Origin: Platerodrilus igneus
Taxonomy: Eukaryota; Arthropoda; Insecta; Coleoptera; Lycidae
NCBI GenBank assembly: GCA_036346225.1
Contig: JARFIW010001187.1
Coordinates: 62,001 to 126,000 of the forward strand
DNA: 64,000 bases
Direction of reading: 5' to 3'
The translations under genes were made by a program, and so were the position numbers. Below the pieces are notes generated by a model that made no database searches, was not told where the DNA came from, and saw only the letters and a list, made by a program, of their open reading frames with translations. This document shows positions 45,314 to 60,559 of the stretch, one piece after another; the first letter of the stretch is position 1, and each line of letters starts with the position of its first letter.

Positions 45314-47062
45314 TGCTATGATAAGAGGGTAGTTTAAGGGTAGATTAAGCTATAGGGGTCGTAGGATAGATATAAATAACTTTAACTTTAAGAAAACCAA
45401 ATAATTCCATCAACTATAACAGTAAATCGACTATTTTAGAAAAAGTCAATTGCAAACACACTGTATATATAGTATATTTGATTTAGTGCATAAGAAAGAA
45501 GCTTATTTTGCAATAATCCGATACCATTTAGCGAAAATAATAATGTGTACGTCGTGTAATATGTTGTAAGATAAGGTTTTAAACGCAACTGATTGCATCA
45601 ATATAAATACATTATCGGGAAGATAGATAAATTGGCATTCCAGATATTTAAAAATTTCGTCGAAAATATCAACGCATGTATAAGAAAACACATTCTAATA
45701 CGCCATTAAATACGTGACTAGAAATAGTACATTTGTTTAGAAAACCAACGTTATTTAATAACAAATAAACACTAGACGGTTAATTGTACGATAAGTTTTG
45801 GACTTTTAAACGACAAATATAAAATACGTGACAGAATAAAAGCAATATTTGGAAATTCTAAGAAGATGCTATGATATATTGAATGTCTACGTGTGAGATG
45901 GATGGTAGGAACAACAATTAAAACCAGGGAATTTGAGAATTACCAAGATACTACAGAGATAGGCGGAGATTATCAATAAACACGCGACGCGAACCAATTA
46001 AAACATTGATAGGAGCGCTTATAAATACAATGGGGAATGAATAAATATTTAGTTCATCTATAACAAGGCACGAATGACGTCAGTATGCAGTAGAAATTCA
46101 CGTGACAGTATTAATTAGTGAAAAGTTTATAATTTAGTATAAGTAAAAATTTGAAAGTGCAAAATTTGTGCAACGAATAATAATTTATCTACACATATAC
46201 GTAAGTTAAACTATTAAATATAAATTTATTCTAATATTTTACAATTCAGGGCTCTTAATCAATATCCTGATACTGATCTAAACCAATACTGATCTAAATC
46301 AATATTCTGATACTGATCTAAATCAATCTCTTGATACAGATCTAAGTTAATATCTTGATACTGATCGAAGTCAATACTGTCCCACATCTAAGTTAAATAT
46401 CTGAATATGTTTCTAAAATTATTTCTAAAAGGAAAATATAAAAATACGTCTGAAAATACGACGAATTAAACCAAAGTAAGGACACTCATGGAATCCGAGG
46501 CAAACTACAAGCAATAAGTAGAACGAGTGTGGCAAGGGATGCTGAACCCAGATACTCTGAGGCAATTCCAGTAACAAGGAAAGAAAAACGCAGGTTAGCG
46601 ATCTTAAATATTTTATTAGTTAAAGACTGTTTCAATTTTAATATTTGCTATATATTGTATGTCTGTAAGAGTCAACATAAAGGTCATTTGAGAATTTGAA
46701 AACAGGCAAAGTCTCTTAGAACGTTCGAAGGTACTTAAATGTAATTAAAAAGATATTTTTACTGGCTTTCAGGAAATCATAAATTTGGTAAATGTTAATG
46801 TTCTATTCAGGGACTAAATTTTGAATTTATAAAATTGTACATATTATTATCAATCATTATATTGCGTAATCTTTGGATTGCTTCATTTAATTCATTTAAA
46901 TTTACTTAAACAGTAGAAAGAGTAAGGGTTAAACAATTTTTAGCGTCGTATAATAAAGGATATCACATCAATATTAATAACGCCCAATCGTATAACCGAT
47001 ATCACAGCAAAAAGAATTGCTCACCAATCGTGAGGCTTGTAGGGGCTTTTGATATCACAGCA
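45314..47062 (+). repeat. Diverged LTR of the same family, copy D
   Basis: 1749 bases with ends TGCTATGATA and TATCACAGCA, which are near-perfect inverses. It lies between the (TA)n after copy B and the TA-rich spacer before copy C. The first 70 bases align with the start of copy C, and later blocks such as the aaaaacgcaggttagcgatc region parallel copy C (cacaggtcagggctaac), but overall it is diverged. The LTR nature is inferred. Confidence 0.5.
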
Positions 47063-47087
47063 ATGTATATAAAATATATATATGTAT

Positions 47088-50692
<3,605 letters not shown>

Positions 50693-50705
50693 GTATAGTA
50701 GTGTC

Positions 50706-51010
50706 AGCGGATCTGTGGCGTAGTTGGTATGCGTGTTACTACTATGCCCAAGATCCCGGGTTCAAATCCCGACACGGACCGCTTGAAAAATGTTAGGCGA
50801 GCATTTTTCACAAAAATACACCCTCGTTCGGATGAGAGGTAAAATGGAGGTCCTGTGTGTGAGTGTTGTCGTGCACGTTCAAGATCCCTACCTTGCTTGG
50901 AACAGCAAGGGTTCTGCAAAATTTCAAATTTTCCAGGTAAAAAAAAGCAAAAGCTCGCTTCCTGGCCAATGTAGTACCTTTGGGTGGAGTATTGGAAAAT
51001 CACATGTAAG
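50706..51010 (+). mobile_element. tRNA-derived SINE, copy 4
   Basis: Flanked by a 13-bp perfect duplication gtatagtagtgtc (50693-50705 and 51011-51023). The A box (TGGCGTAGTTGG) and B box (GGTTCAAATCC) are clear. At 305 bases it is the longest copy and defines the unit: tRNA-like head of about 75 bases, body, and a 3' part with the LINE-like hairpin, ending catgtaag. Confidence 0.93.
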
Positions 51011-51226
51011 GTATAGTAGTGTCTGAAATGAGTAGAACATCAATGTGTCAATATTTTACAAACTTTAGATACTGTAATTCGTTTATAAATTTTACAATTT
51101 CGTCTTCAGTTGTAAGTTCAAACTTTCTAGAGCCAACTTTTCAAATACTAGTTAGTATGTGTGAATTTATAAATGCGCGTTAATTCGTCAGCTGCCTTAA
51201 GACTGAGGAAATTCTCTCCTTATTCC

Positions 51227-51486
51227 TCTGGCACAATCTTAGATAGGCCAACTTTTTTTTAAATTTTGGAAGTGGTGTTGGTTCTAAAAAAATCAAAGAA
51301 GATAATGACATAAAAATCAAAATTGTGAATTTAATTTTGAACATTTTGGAATTTGTTTATAGCTGAATTAAAGAAAATATTGTTGCAATTTTTATACCAT
51401 CATCTTCAGAATGCTTTCTTGTTATGAAATACACCAAAAAAATTAATTGTTTTGTTGATTTTTTCTATCTATGATTGTGCCAGAAG
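51227..51486. repeat. 260-bp MITE-like inverted repeat element
   Basis: 20-bp ends TCTGGCACAATCTTAGATAG (51227-51246) and the inverse of TCTGGCACAATCATAGATAG (51467-51486) differ at one base. No coding sequence. I found no clear target duplication. Confidence 0.5.
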
Positions 51487-52980
51487 TATTTTCCATAAGC
51501 GCAGTGTGGATTTAAACTAGTCGGTATGCGGGAACATTTCCAACAGTTCACCAAGTTTTACGAAGGTGTCGCTAGGCTATTTTTATGAAAGTGGGTGTAT
51601 CGCGATTAGACGTGATTGCAACTATCATTTTCTGCATCCGTTAATGTAAAAGGGAGAACGATGATCGTCGGTAAGTGCATCAAACCAGAGCAACAGTGTT
51701 TAAAGCTCATTAGATAGGGAATCTATCAGATTGCTGCAATACTATTCAACTCCACGTGGGCCGAGTATAATAAGACAACTGATATTTAGTATACGGCTAT
51801 TAATTGTTTGCTTTTGTTAGATATGCACAATAGCAATCTCAATATGAATTGGATTTTATAGTTTTAATAATTACTAAATAACTTCACAACGCGTTATTTA
51901 GGCTTTATCGTTATTTTAAAATAAAAACCTTAAAGGTACTTAGGTATAAATTAAAATATAGGCTTATTGATGCTTGTTTTATGGTTTATAAAAGCCTTTC
52001 CTAGCAACTCACCTCATTCAGGAACGTCCGAGAAGAGCTTATTTGATCAATATCTTACACCAATAAAAATTGATAGTTACGCTTTCAATTTTTATTGAAT
52101 AATACATATTCGTGGTAATGAATTTATTCGTTTCTGATATTTTGAACACATTTATATATGGGCAAAATTATTGAACAAGCAATATTCTTATTATCTAATT
52201 TAGAAATGTTTTCTAAGTGGGCGCTGCAATGTGTTTTTGTATACAGTTATATACTCTGATTTTTTATATCCTTTTCTTGGCTGTGTAGATCAGAATGGAC
52301 AAACAAATTTTATGAAAAATGTTTTCTTTTGGTGCCCATGGCTCCATGTGTATTTTTGCATGTTGGATAGGTTTTTCAAGAATGTTCTCTTCCGTGCAGG
52401 AGCTGTAAATTTGTTTGTGTGTTGTTTATTGTTCTAATTCTTTTTGTATAGTGATCCTGGGTATATGTGTGTACATGAAAATGAACAAGTTAAATTTTTC
52501 AAAAATAGATTTTCAATGGAAATGCACGGCTGCGACGCTTCAGTTGTGACATTATGTACTTTGGCACCATCAATAAAGAGCGACGATACAATGACTACAC
52601 AAATGCCGTGGTTGTGTTTTATGCATCGGATACTGTGAAATTTGTTTGAGATTTAGTGGTGCAATGTAATGTTTATGTTATAAATTTGGCAAGAATATAA
52701 GTTTTGTTAGTGTGACAGTTTGTTAGTATTAAGATTTGTTCAATTGTTTACTGCATACTCTGAAATTTGTCGGCGAAGATTAAAATTTGTCGGAGAAGTT
52801 GACTTCTGCAGTAGTTTACAGTAAAAGTGAGTTTGTTGAAAATCGATGTGTTGGACAACTATAGTATAAAATAAATTTTTTGGTACGAATTCTAAATACG
52901 TGCATATTGTCAAAATTTTTAATTAAAAAACCGTTTTATGTCAAGATATGTAGCAATGTAAACACTCTATTCGAACATGA
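51487..52980. other. Unassigned DNA
   Basis: Short frames without domain signal. Confidence 0.3.
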
Positions 52981-52984
52981 TAGA

Positions 52985-54560
52985 AAAAGATATACCTGGA
53001 AGCGCCAGGTGATAGGGTTAGATACCAAATAGATTATATTTTAGTTAAACAAAGATATAGAGACCAAGTTAAAAACTGGCGTAATTATCCAAGGGCTGAC
53101 ATAGACAGCGATCATAACTTAGTTAAATTGCAGTGTAATCTAAAATTCAAAAAATTGAGAAAGGCTAAAAGAGAGAGATGGGATCTAGGTAAGCTTAATG
53201 ATAGTGAGGTAAAAAAGAAATATAGACAAGTATTAGATAATAAGATCAAAAGGAACTATAGGAGGGAACTTAGAAAATAGGAAGATAGGAAGAAATATAA
53301 TGGTATTAAAGATGAGAATAATGAGCTTCTAATAAATAAAGTTGAGGTAGCAGATAGATGGAAAAGATATTTAGAAGATTTATATAAGGGAAACGATATG
53401 GATGAGTTAGAGAACGACCAAGAAGAGGATATAAAAATAGAGTTCTCAATATTAAGAAAGGAATTTGATAGAGCTGTTAGGGATCTTAAACTAGATAAAG
53501 CGATGGAGATAGACGATATACCCGCAGAATTAATAAAATATTCAAGTCAGAAAACTTTAGACAGATTATATGAACTAGTAAAAGTAATATGACACAGATG
53601 AGGTCCTAATAGATTTTAAAAAAATATTATTATCCTAATCCCAAAAAAGTCAGGAGTTGATAGGTACAGGGCTGTACACTATCTCCCTTGATTTTTAATG
53701 TTTATATTGAGGAAGCTTTAAACTTAGCTAGAGAGAGGAAAGGGATAAGTATTAGTGCACAGGGACAGAAAATAGACATGTTACGTTTTGCAGATGATAT
53801 AGTCATTATAGCAAAGTCTAGAAAGGAGTTAGGAGAGTTTTAAATATTTTAGATGAGATAGTACAGAGTAACTATAGTATGAGAATTAACTCAGGAAAGA
53901 CAAAGATAATGACAAGTGAGTTACAGCCTAGTTCTAAACCAAAATTAAAAATAGATAACACTGAAGTAGAGGAGGTAGACGAATTTTGCTATTTAGGTAG
54001 TATAATTACAAAGGACGGACGTAGCAGAAAGGATATAGTAGCTAGAATAGCTCAAGCGAGAAAAATGTTTTTAAAAAAGAAAGACTTACTAATAGCTAAT
54101 AGTATTAGTTTAAATAATAGAAAAAGTTTCTTAAAGTCGTACGTATGGAGCGTTCTATTATACGCTGGTGAGACTTGGACAATTAAAGAGGTAGATAAGA
54201 AAAAGATAGAAGCTTTTGAAGCTTGATGTTATAGGAGAATGTTAAAGATTAGTTAGACAGATAGAGTAACAAGTGAGGAAATTTATAGAATGATAGGTGA
54301 GGAACCCTTTATGTTGAAACGATTAAAGGTCATGAAAGATAGAATGATATGGCACCAATTAAGACACGAGGGACTAGGGTCTTAGATTATAGACTACCAA
54401 AGAAAAATAGAGTAGGAAGACCTAGTCAAAGCTATATCAGTCAAATTATTAGAGATTTAGGTTGTGAAGGGTATGTAGACCTTTATAGACTAGCTCAGAA
54501 TAGAAAAGAATTTGGAGCTGCATCAAACCGGCCCTAAGTAAGTTCGAAAACAAAACAAAT
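52985..54560 (+). mobile_element. RTE-like LINE, internally deleted
   Basis: The end of an EEP endonuclease (YQIDYILVKQRYRDQVKNW and a DSDHNLV motif, 53030-53130) is followed by an RT start (KAMEIDDIPAELIKY, 53500-53545). A deletion falls near 53670. RT continues with the catalytic FADDIVIIAKS (53788-53820), thumb and C-terminal region (FCYLGSIITKDGRS, ETWTIKEVDKKKIEAFE) and the RTE-typical tail (MLKIS.TDRVTSEEIY; RDLGCEGYVDLYRLAQNR) to 54537. Several stops interrupt it. The domain order and tail fit RTE-type LINEs. Confidence 0.72.
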
Positions 54561-54814
54561 CGAAAATAAATAAAGAAATAAAAATCAGTTAACTAAATGT
54601 CACCATGACAGAACTTACAATTAGTTAGCGGTCTGGCATGTTGGTAGCGATTCGTTGCCTAAACCTTACCATAACATATAATTTAACACTTTTCCAGTTT
54701 TGGAGGGATAACCAGGTAATATTTTATTTCCTTATAAATGGGAATCATGTAAACATGTTGGAGTTCTTTAACAACCATCAGTTGGCTAATATCTATGTAG
54801 AGCCAGGTAGATAG

Positions 54815-54990
54815 GAAAAAGATAGAAGTTTATAGGAAGACCTAGACCAAGCTATATTAGTCAAATTATTAGAACTTTAGGTTGTGAAGGGTATGTAGAA
54901 CTTTTTAGATTAGCGCAGGATAGAAAAGGAGTTAGAGCTGCGTCAAATCGACCTTAAGTAAGGTCGAAAACAAAATGATGATGATGCTGT
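54815..54990 (+). mobile_element. Second 3'-end copy of the RTE-like LINE
   Basis: Repeats the C-terminal stretch of the previous copy (tcaaattattagaactttaggttgtgaaggg and following), then aaggtcgaaaacaaa and a short (ATG)n tail (atgatgatg). This identifies a microsatellite-type 3' end as in RTE elements. Confidence 0.65.
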
Positions 54991-54995
54991 AGCAA

Positions 54996-55549
54996 TGGAC
55001 CATTCTATTTATAATTGGAAATTGAATACTGATAGCATTTTAGCTAATTAGAGCTCGACTATTTTCGATTAATCCAACAATCCAAAGACCTCATTTTTAT
55101 AAATAATGCCATTATTAGGTATATATAAATATAGTTGTACATATATTCTCAAAAATCAACAGAAACATTAGCAAGTTTCAAATACATAAATTAAATACAA
55201 ATTATCACATCCAAAGGCATACACATAATAACAAAGTACACCGATATTATCAACAATTTCGACATAATACACCCGTATACGATTACTATTTTGCACACAA
55301 TCATTCTATATAACCATACTCGTTTCCACACCACCTTTCGCTAAAATACAAACGCCGAAAATATATGCGATTAGAAGTAGAGTACTAGGCGCGCTATTTT
55401 TACAAGTGGTATCCCCCATGTACGCCTAGTCCACTACGTCTATAGTCACTAATCAAGCGTATCTTCTTTTTTTCTAAAAAATAAAATTTTTAAAAACATA
55501 TTGAAATATTGAAGGGTATATTATACTTTGCTAACTGTTTCAGTTTTTG
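54996..55549. other. Unassigned DNA
   Basis: Nothing recognised. Confidence 0.3.
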
Positions 55550-56460
55550 AGCATTCCTTATATAATCGGGATCAACACATCTTAGTCCTTTTTTTAAGTT
55601 CTTGCGTACGATTTCCGGACAAATACAGTTTATATAAAAAGACTCTAATTATGGAAGCCATTGTTTTTGTCCACAAATCGTCATCGAGTGTTATTTTCTC
55701 GATGTACAATGGCGAATCATTGCTAATTAACACGGCAAAATAAAATATGTTTCCATTGATGTCGAACTTCCTTCCCAATTTTTAAGACAGACATGTTGAT
55801 GTTTATTTGCAGGTTTTTTACAAATTATACAAAATTTATTCCGAACACAAACATACAAAACTTCTTTTGTTTTCTGCCCGTCAATAACTGCCTAAAATTT
55901 AGATAAAAATTACAATATATACTAATGTCACTGTCATAGCGAATTCCTGTCCAGAAGCAGAATCATAATTGTGGCCATAGCTTCTTTTGGCCCATCCACC
56001 ATCTAGATAAACTGTAATCCAAGGAATTTCGTCGCCGTCTATGTCACCATTTTCCAATGCAATGTGTTTTTCTTCCTCACCAGCTCGTTCCATTGAAAGT
56101 ACACTACTATCGCTCCAAACCTTGAAGATATTTGTAATAGTTTTGCTTTGTAAATTATAAATGTATATTTTACCTGGCGCAAAGTTTCTTGAATTGAATA
56201 AAAATGATTGTTACTCATACAGAGTATATCCAAAATTCACAAAAATTCTTCCACGTGGGTAAAGGTACTTCCAGTCGACAAAGTTCCCCATACTGCTGCA
56301 TGGCTTAAATGTACATTTTTTACAGTTCCCGTGGAACATGAATATGTTTTGTCGCACGTATTGCTTTTAAACAGAGAATACTACGAAGGCCATTGTTTCG
56401 TAATAATTAAACTTCGAAATTATATTGTGGAACAAAACTGTGCAGTGCGCTTGCGCCTCT
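55550..56460 (-). pseudogene. Mutator-like (MULE-type) transposase with small introns, decayed
   Basis: Minus-strand reading: a segment with VWGTLSTGSTFTHVEEF (about 56310-56240), MSNNHFYSIQETLRQ (56218-56174), a 53-bp intron (56173-56121, GTAAAA to CAAG) in phase 0, then VWSDSSVLSMERAGEEE. WITVYLDGGWAKRSYGHNYDSASG-type sequence (56013-55950) follows, a motif seen in insect Mutator-like transposases. A possible second, 40-bp intron (55931-55892) precedes VLYVCVRNKFCIICKK and CLKNWEGSSTSME. Frameshifts after 55790 end the reading. The catalytic region beyond is fragmentary. Confidence 0.5.
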
Positions 56461-57794
56461 AAGAGTGTAACGCGTGTGAAAGTAGTTTTACCAAGTTTGT
56501 CGACGACTCTTCTTCCGACCTAGCACCGGAACGGTTGTGTCGACTTACCGGGCAACCTATACAGACAATGAACAATAGTGTCTTGTAACCAGTGTGTTCA
56601 ACCGACTCCCTCGGGGTCATTGCAACAATGAAGAAGACAACACACCATGAACAATATTAGTGAGTGACTTTATGTAACATTATTGTTTGTCTTTTACATG
56701 CATACAAATTCTCGTATCTAAAGCTCGCGTTTTATTATCTTTCGTAATACAGTCCACTCAAATGATAAGACGCGCCAGCTCATTTATTCACAGTTAATTA
56801 ATTACAGCCATTTCTGTTTTTTTCTCAAGAAACAAGTTACTTGCAGTGCATACACTCGCATGAATCTCTGCAAGAAACAGTGTCCTCTGCAAGAGATAAG
56901 TGATGTCCACAATCCTGTTGCCTTTAACTTTATACTGTAGAGGCTCCTTTTCAATTGTAAGTTCCTCCGCCATAATTCTATATAGAATATTATGAAATGG
57001 AATTAATACTAGGGATTTTCACATACTCATTAAGTTCCGCGCCTGTTCCCCAGGGGTTTGAAGGATCATAAGAGCTATTTGAAATACTTATCTTACTCTC
57101 ATTCCAAACTGATTCCAAGTCAATCAAATCAACACCAGCCGGTAACTAACGGGAAGCTAACGTAACGTTAGTCCTACAACTTTCTTGAAATACATTGCAT
57201 GACTAACCTAACAGGGTGTCCGGAAATAAAGCGTCGATATTAGGAAGAGCGATTCTACACAAAAAAATTAATACCATAAAGTCCTTTACACTTTTAAATT
57301 TTTGCATACTTATTTGTGTTCTTCTGTCTTCGCGTTCTAAATTTTGCGCAGACCTCCAATGCAAAAAGCGAAAACTTAACCTTGCTTCCTAAACATGAGT
57401 CAAAACTTTTTTTAATATTTTTATACATTAGGATAGAAAGAGCATCCAAAAGTGTTCAAAAATATCCCCCCATGTTATATGTGTAGCGTAGAATCGATGT
57501 GTGTGAACATAGCACCCCGTTTGTTAAAAATTATGATTTTGAAAGTTGTTCCAGATTGTTCTAACGTTGTGCTACTTTGTTCCTAATCAATATTATTTTA
57601 TTCCAAACAGTTTCTCGAATAAGCCGAAAAACCCATTTTAATACTAGCACTCCTTTTTTCACAAATCAAAGATTTGACACTCGTTGAACAGTGTTCTACT
57701 TGTTCCAAACATTGTTCCAAAAGGACAACTCCGCCTGAAAAACGATTCTTGAAAATACGGAAAAACACTTGTTTGTTGGAACCCTTTTTTCGCC
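56461..57794. other. Unassigned DNA
   Basis: A CAGGGTGTCCGGAAATAAAG-type end, like a DNA transposon terminus, lies at 57209-57228, but I could not find its partner. Nothing else recognised. Confidence 0.3.
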
Positions 57795-57875
57795 AACAAA
57801 CCGAATGTAGTACCTTCAGGTAGAGCATTGGGGACTTGGCCGCCTAGCGGCCCTATATAAATTATAAAGAATGAA
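57795..57875 (+). mobile_element. Severely 5'-truncated 3' end of the LINE A/B family
   Basis: About 80 bases matching the LINE B end: gaatgtagtaccttcaggta, then the ggccgcctagcggcc hairpin, ending ttataaa. It shows that this LINE family has inserted a third time in the window. Confidence 0.7.
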
Positions 57876-60180
57876 TCTCGCATCACCACCGGATATCCCA
57901 AAATCGAATATTTGGACTATATCGAAAAGAGTAAAACATACCCTTCATCTTCCTCTTTTATTCTATTGGCTGACTTTTTGTAAGTCGAATTGGGGAACAA
58001 TGTGGTACAAGGGTAGAACAACCTGGAACTATTTTCAAAAACATTATTTTTAAAAAGGGGTGCTGACTTTACACAAATGTAGTACCGCTCTCTGAATTAT
58101 TGACGTATCAAATCGAGACACACTGAATATTTCATTATTTTTAGCATACTTACCTACTCATATGCAATTTCGATAGTTTTTAGTTCAGAATTTATTGCTT
58201 TTGTTACTTGAATATTTTTATTTCGTTTGGTTCTACTTCTATTAGTTGCACGCGTTCTTGGTTTATAATTGCCTTTACCCATTTCGAAATCAACAATACT
58301 CACTAGTTTTACTATTGCAATTGTCTGTAAGACTTGAGCTATAGGACCGGTATAGGTATTATTTTGATTTTCAATTAGTTAGTATCAATGCTTACAGTGT
58401 GTATCAATTGAAATATTTTGAATTTACGTTTGAATGTATTATTACTCTTAAAAATAAATTGATACTACCTACAAATAGCGTAAATCTGTAGCTTTGTTGC
58501 AGCAGTTAATTTTCTATTTCGTTCAAGTAAAAACCAAATTTGTTTGGAAAAATGGGTAAATATTGTAGGTCTTTTTGCTTGTCTTGCTAAAGTTACACAT
58601 CAAACACGTAAACAAAGTATTTTCAATGTTAATTGCATTGAAATGTGTGAATTAGTCATCAAGCAGCAAAACAATAAATTCTACTTGTTCGGTCAACAAG
58701 AAATATGTTGCATTTACATCCACGCAACTGTTATGTTAACTGAATCAATTTTTTTGTCAAGAAAAACAGAGTCACGCCAATTTTGGTTTTAGTTTATTTC
58801 TATTAGTACCTACAATCACTGTAGCGCAGTAATGCAAATATGACTGAAATTTGCCATACAAGTAACATCAACAAAAGTTTAGGCCTAAATATGCAGTTAT
58901 AGTGATATTTCATGCAATTTGGTTGTTTCTCATTTTTATAAATCAAAGAAATGACTCACACATAGTGCTGCGTTTTAGCGACAATATATATCTTTGTGTA
59001 ATTAGTAGTAATAAAAACTAAACATACTTTTTACTTTTTCATAATGGAATAATTTCAAACGATTGATATTTCAATTGACACTCAGTGCATTTTAAAATAA
59101 TACAAATGCCAATTTATAATGAAACAACGATCACTAAAATAATAAATGCATCTTCTTGCAAATAAAATGTACAATCAAACCAAATAATAAAGCGGAATGC
59201 TAGTGACCCTGTTTTATGTAGGTAAACGCAGAGCTCTCGAAGGAAGTTCTAAGTGAGCGCATCTGCAAATTCTATCATGTCTTAAAAGATAACGTAAGCT
59301 CGTTGATGACAAGGTAATTAAATACTGGTTTATAATAGTGCAACTAAACTCCACTGACTGACTGTAAATTGGTGTTTAGTAGTTTTTATAGAAGAGCTGC
59401 CCTCTATCGTAAAATATGTGTCTACACAGTGATATTCCCCAGTCTTAACAGTTTCCAAAATTCCAAATGTATCTTTTTAATTTAAAAATATTTCAACATC
59501 TGGTATCTGTACAAATACATCACCTTAGTATTCATTCCAAACCGACAAAATTTTCTTTGTTGAGAAACGCGTATACTAATTCTTAGAAGACCAGGGTGCA
59601 GCACTAAAGCGTGATGTACATCGTACAAACCTTACTACTACATGCTGTAATATTCCAAAACCAAACGGAAAAAGTACTTTTGACATTATATATGTATAAT
59701 GTGTAACGACCTTTAATTATCAATAGAAGTGCAGTAGCGGGTTTATAGGTCTACGTTCATAAAAGTAAAATTAAAAACTCTTTGTTCTTTACCAAGATTT
59801 TCCTCTTGACGTGTGAAATTCATTGTGACATCAACAAATTAAACGGAAATTTTTTAAGATAATTAATATTGACAAGATATGTCAGATTTGATGCTAGTAG
59901 CCTACTTAGTTTTCTCTAGTCCCAAAACTGCATAAAAAACATGTTTTCTCAATTTTTCAGAATTTTTTCTCATGTAACCTATAAAACATTATATGTCAAT
60001 AGAAAGCTCCACAAAAACGCTATTCAATGGCAAAATCCAATATGGCGGGTGCCATTTAAAAAAATTGACTTTTTGTTCATTTTGCGTTTTGCTTCACCTT
60101 GTACAATAAAAGGAAAAACCAAACACATCGCGCTATCGATAATAATACAACAGGATATGAAAAATTATGTCATGAAAGAA
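57876..60180. other. Unassigned DNA
   Basis: Short frames only; nothing recognised. Confidence 0.3.
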
Positions 60181-60499
60181 TCAACTCTCCAAGTTCAAAG
60201 TTGACATGATTTTGACATAAAATAATTCATAAAAAGCAAACCGTCCATTATAGACCTATAGTACCTCTATATAATTTTGATGAGCATCAAAAGAGCTTTT
60301 AGAATATGGTATCAAATCTAGGGTGTTTCATTTAAAAAAACATAACTTTGGGTTGGAAACCATATTGGCACACCCTGTATATAAGTGAAAATATTTTTAG
60401 ATTGTGCGGCCTAGCCGTGGCTATCGTTTAAAAAAAACCGAAAGTTGATATCTTAAATAACATAAAAGTTATAGAACTTTCACGGAGGACGTGGACACC

Positions 60500-60500
<1 letters not shown>
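60181..60500. other. DNA-transposon-like ends
   Basis: Two CAGGGTGT-type ends in the same direction (caccctgta at about 60371-60380 and ggacaccctgta at about 60491-60502) suggest one or two decayed non-autonomous elements. No full structure is seen. Confidence 0.3.

Positions 60501-60557
<57 letters not shown>
60501..60557. repeat. (TA)n microsatellite
   Basis: About 55 bases of perfect TA repeat, directly after the ggacaccctgtata end. Confidence 0.9.

Positions 60558-60559
<2 letters not shown>

Noticed and set aside
57209..60502. One transposon bounded by CAGGGTGTCC at 57209 and GGACACCCTG at 60491
   Set aside because: The ends agree only over the first 10 bases and then differ, so they are unlikely to be one element.
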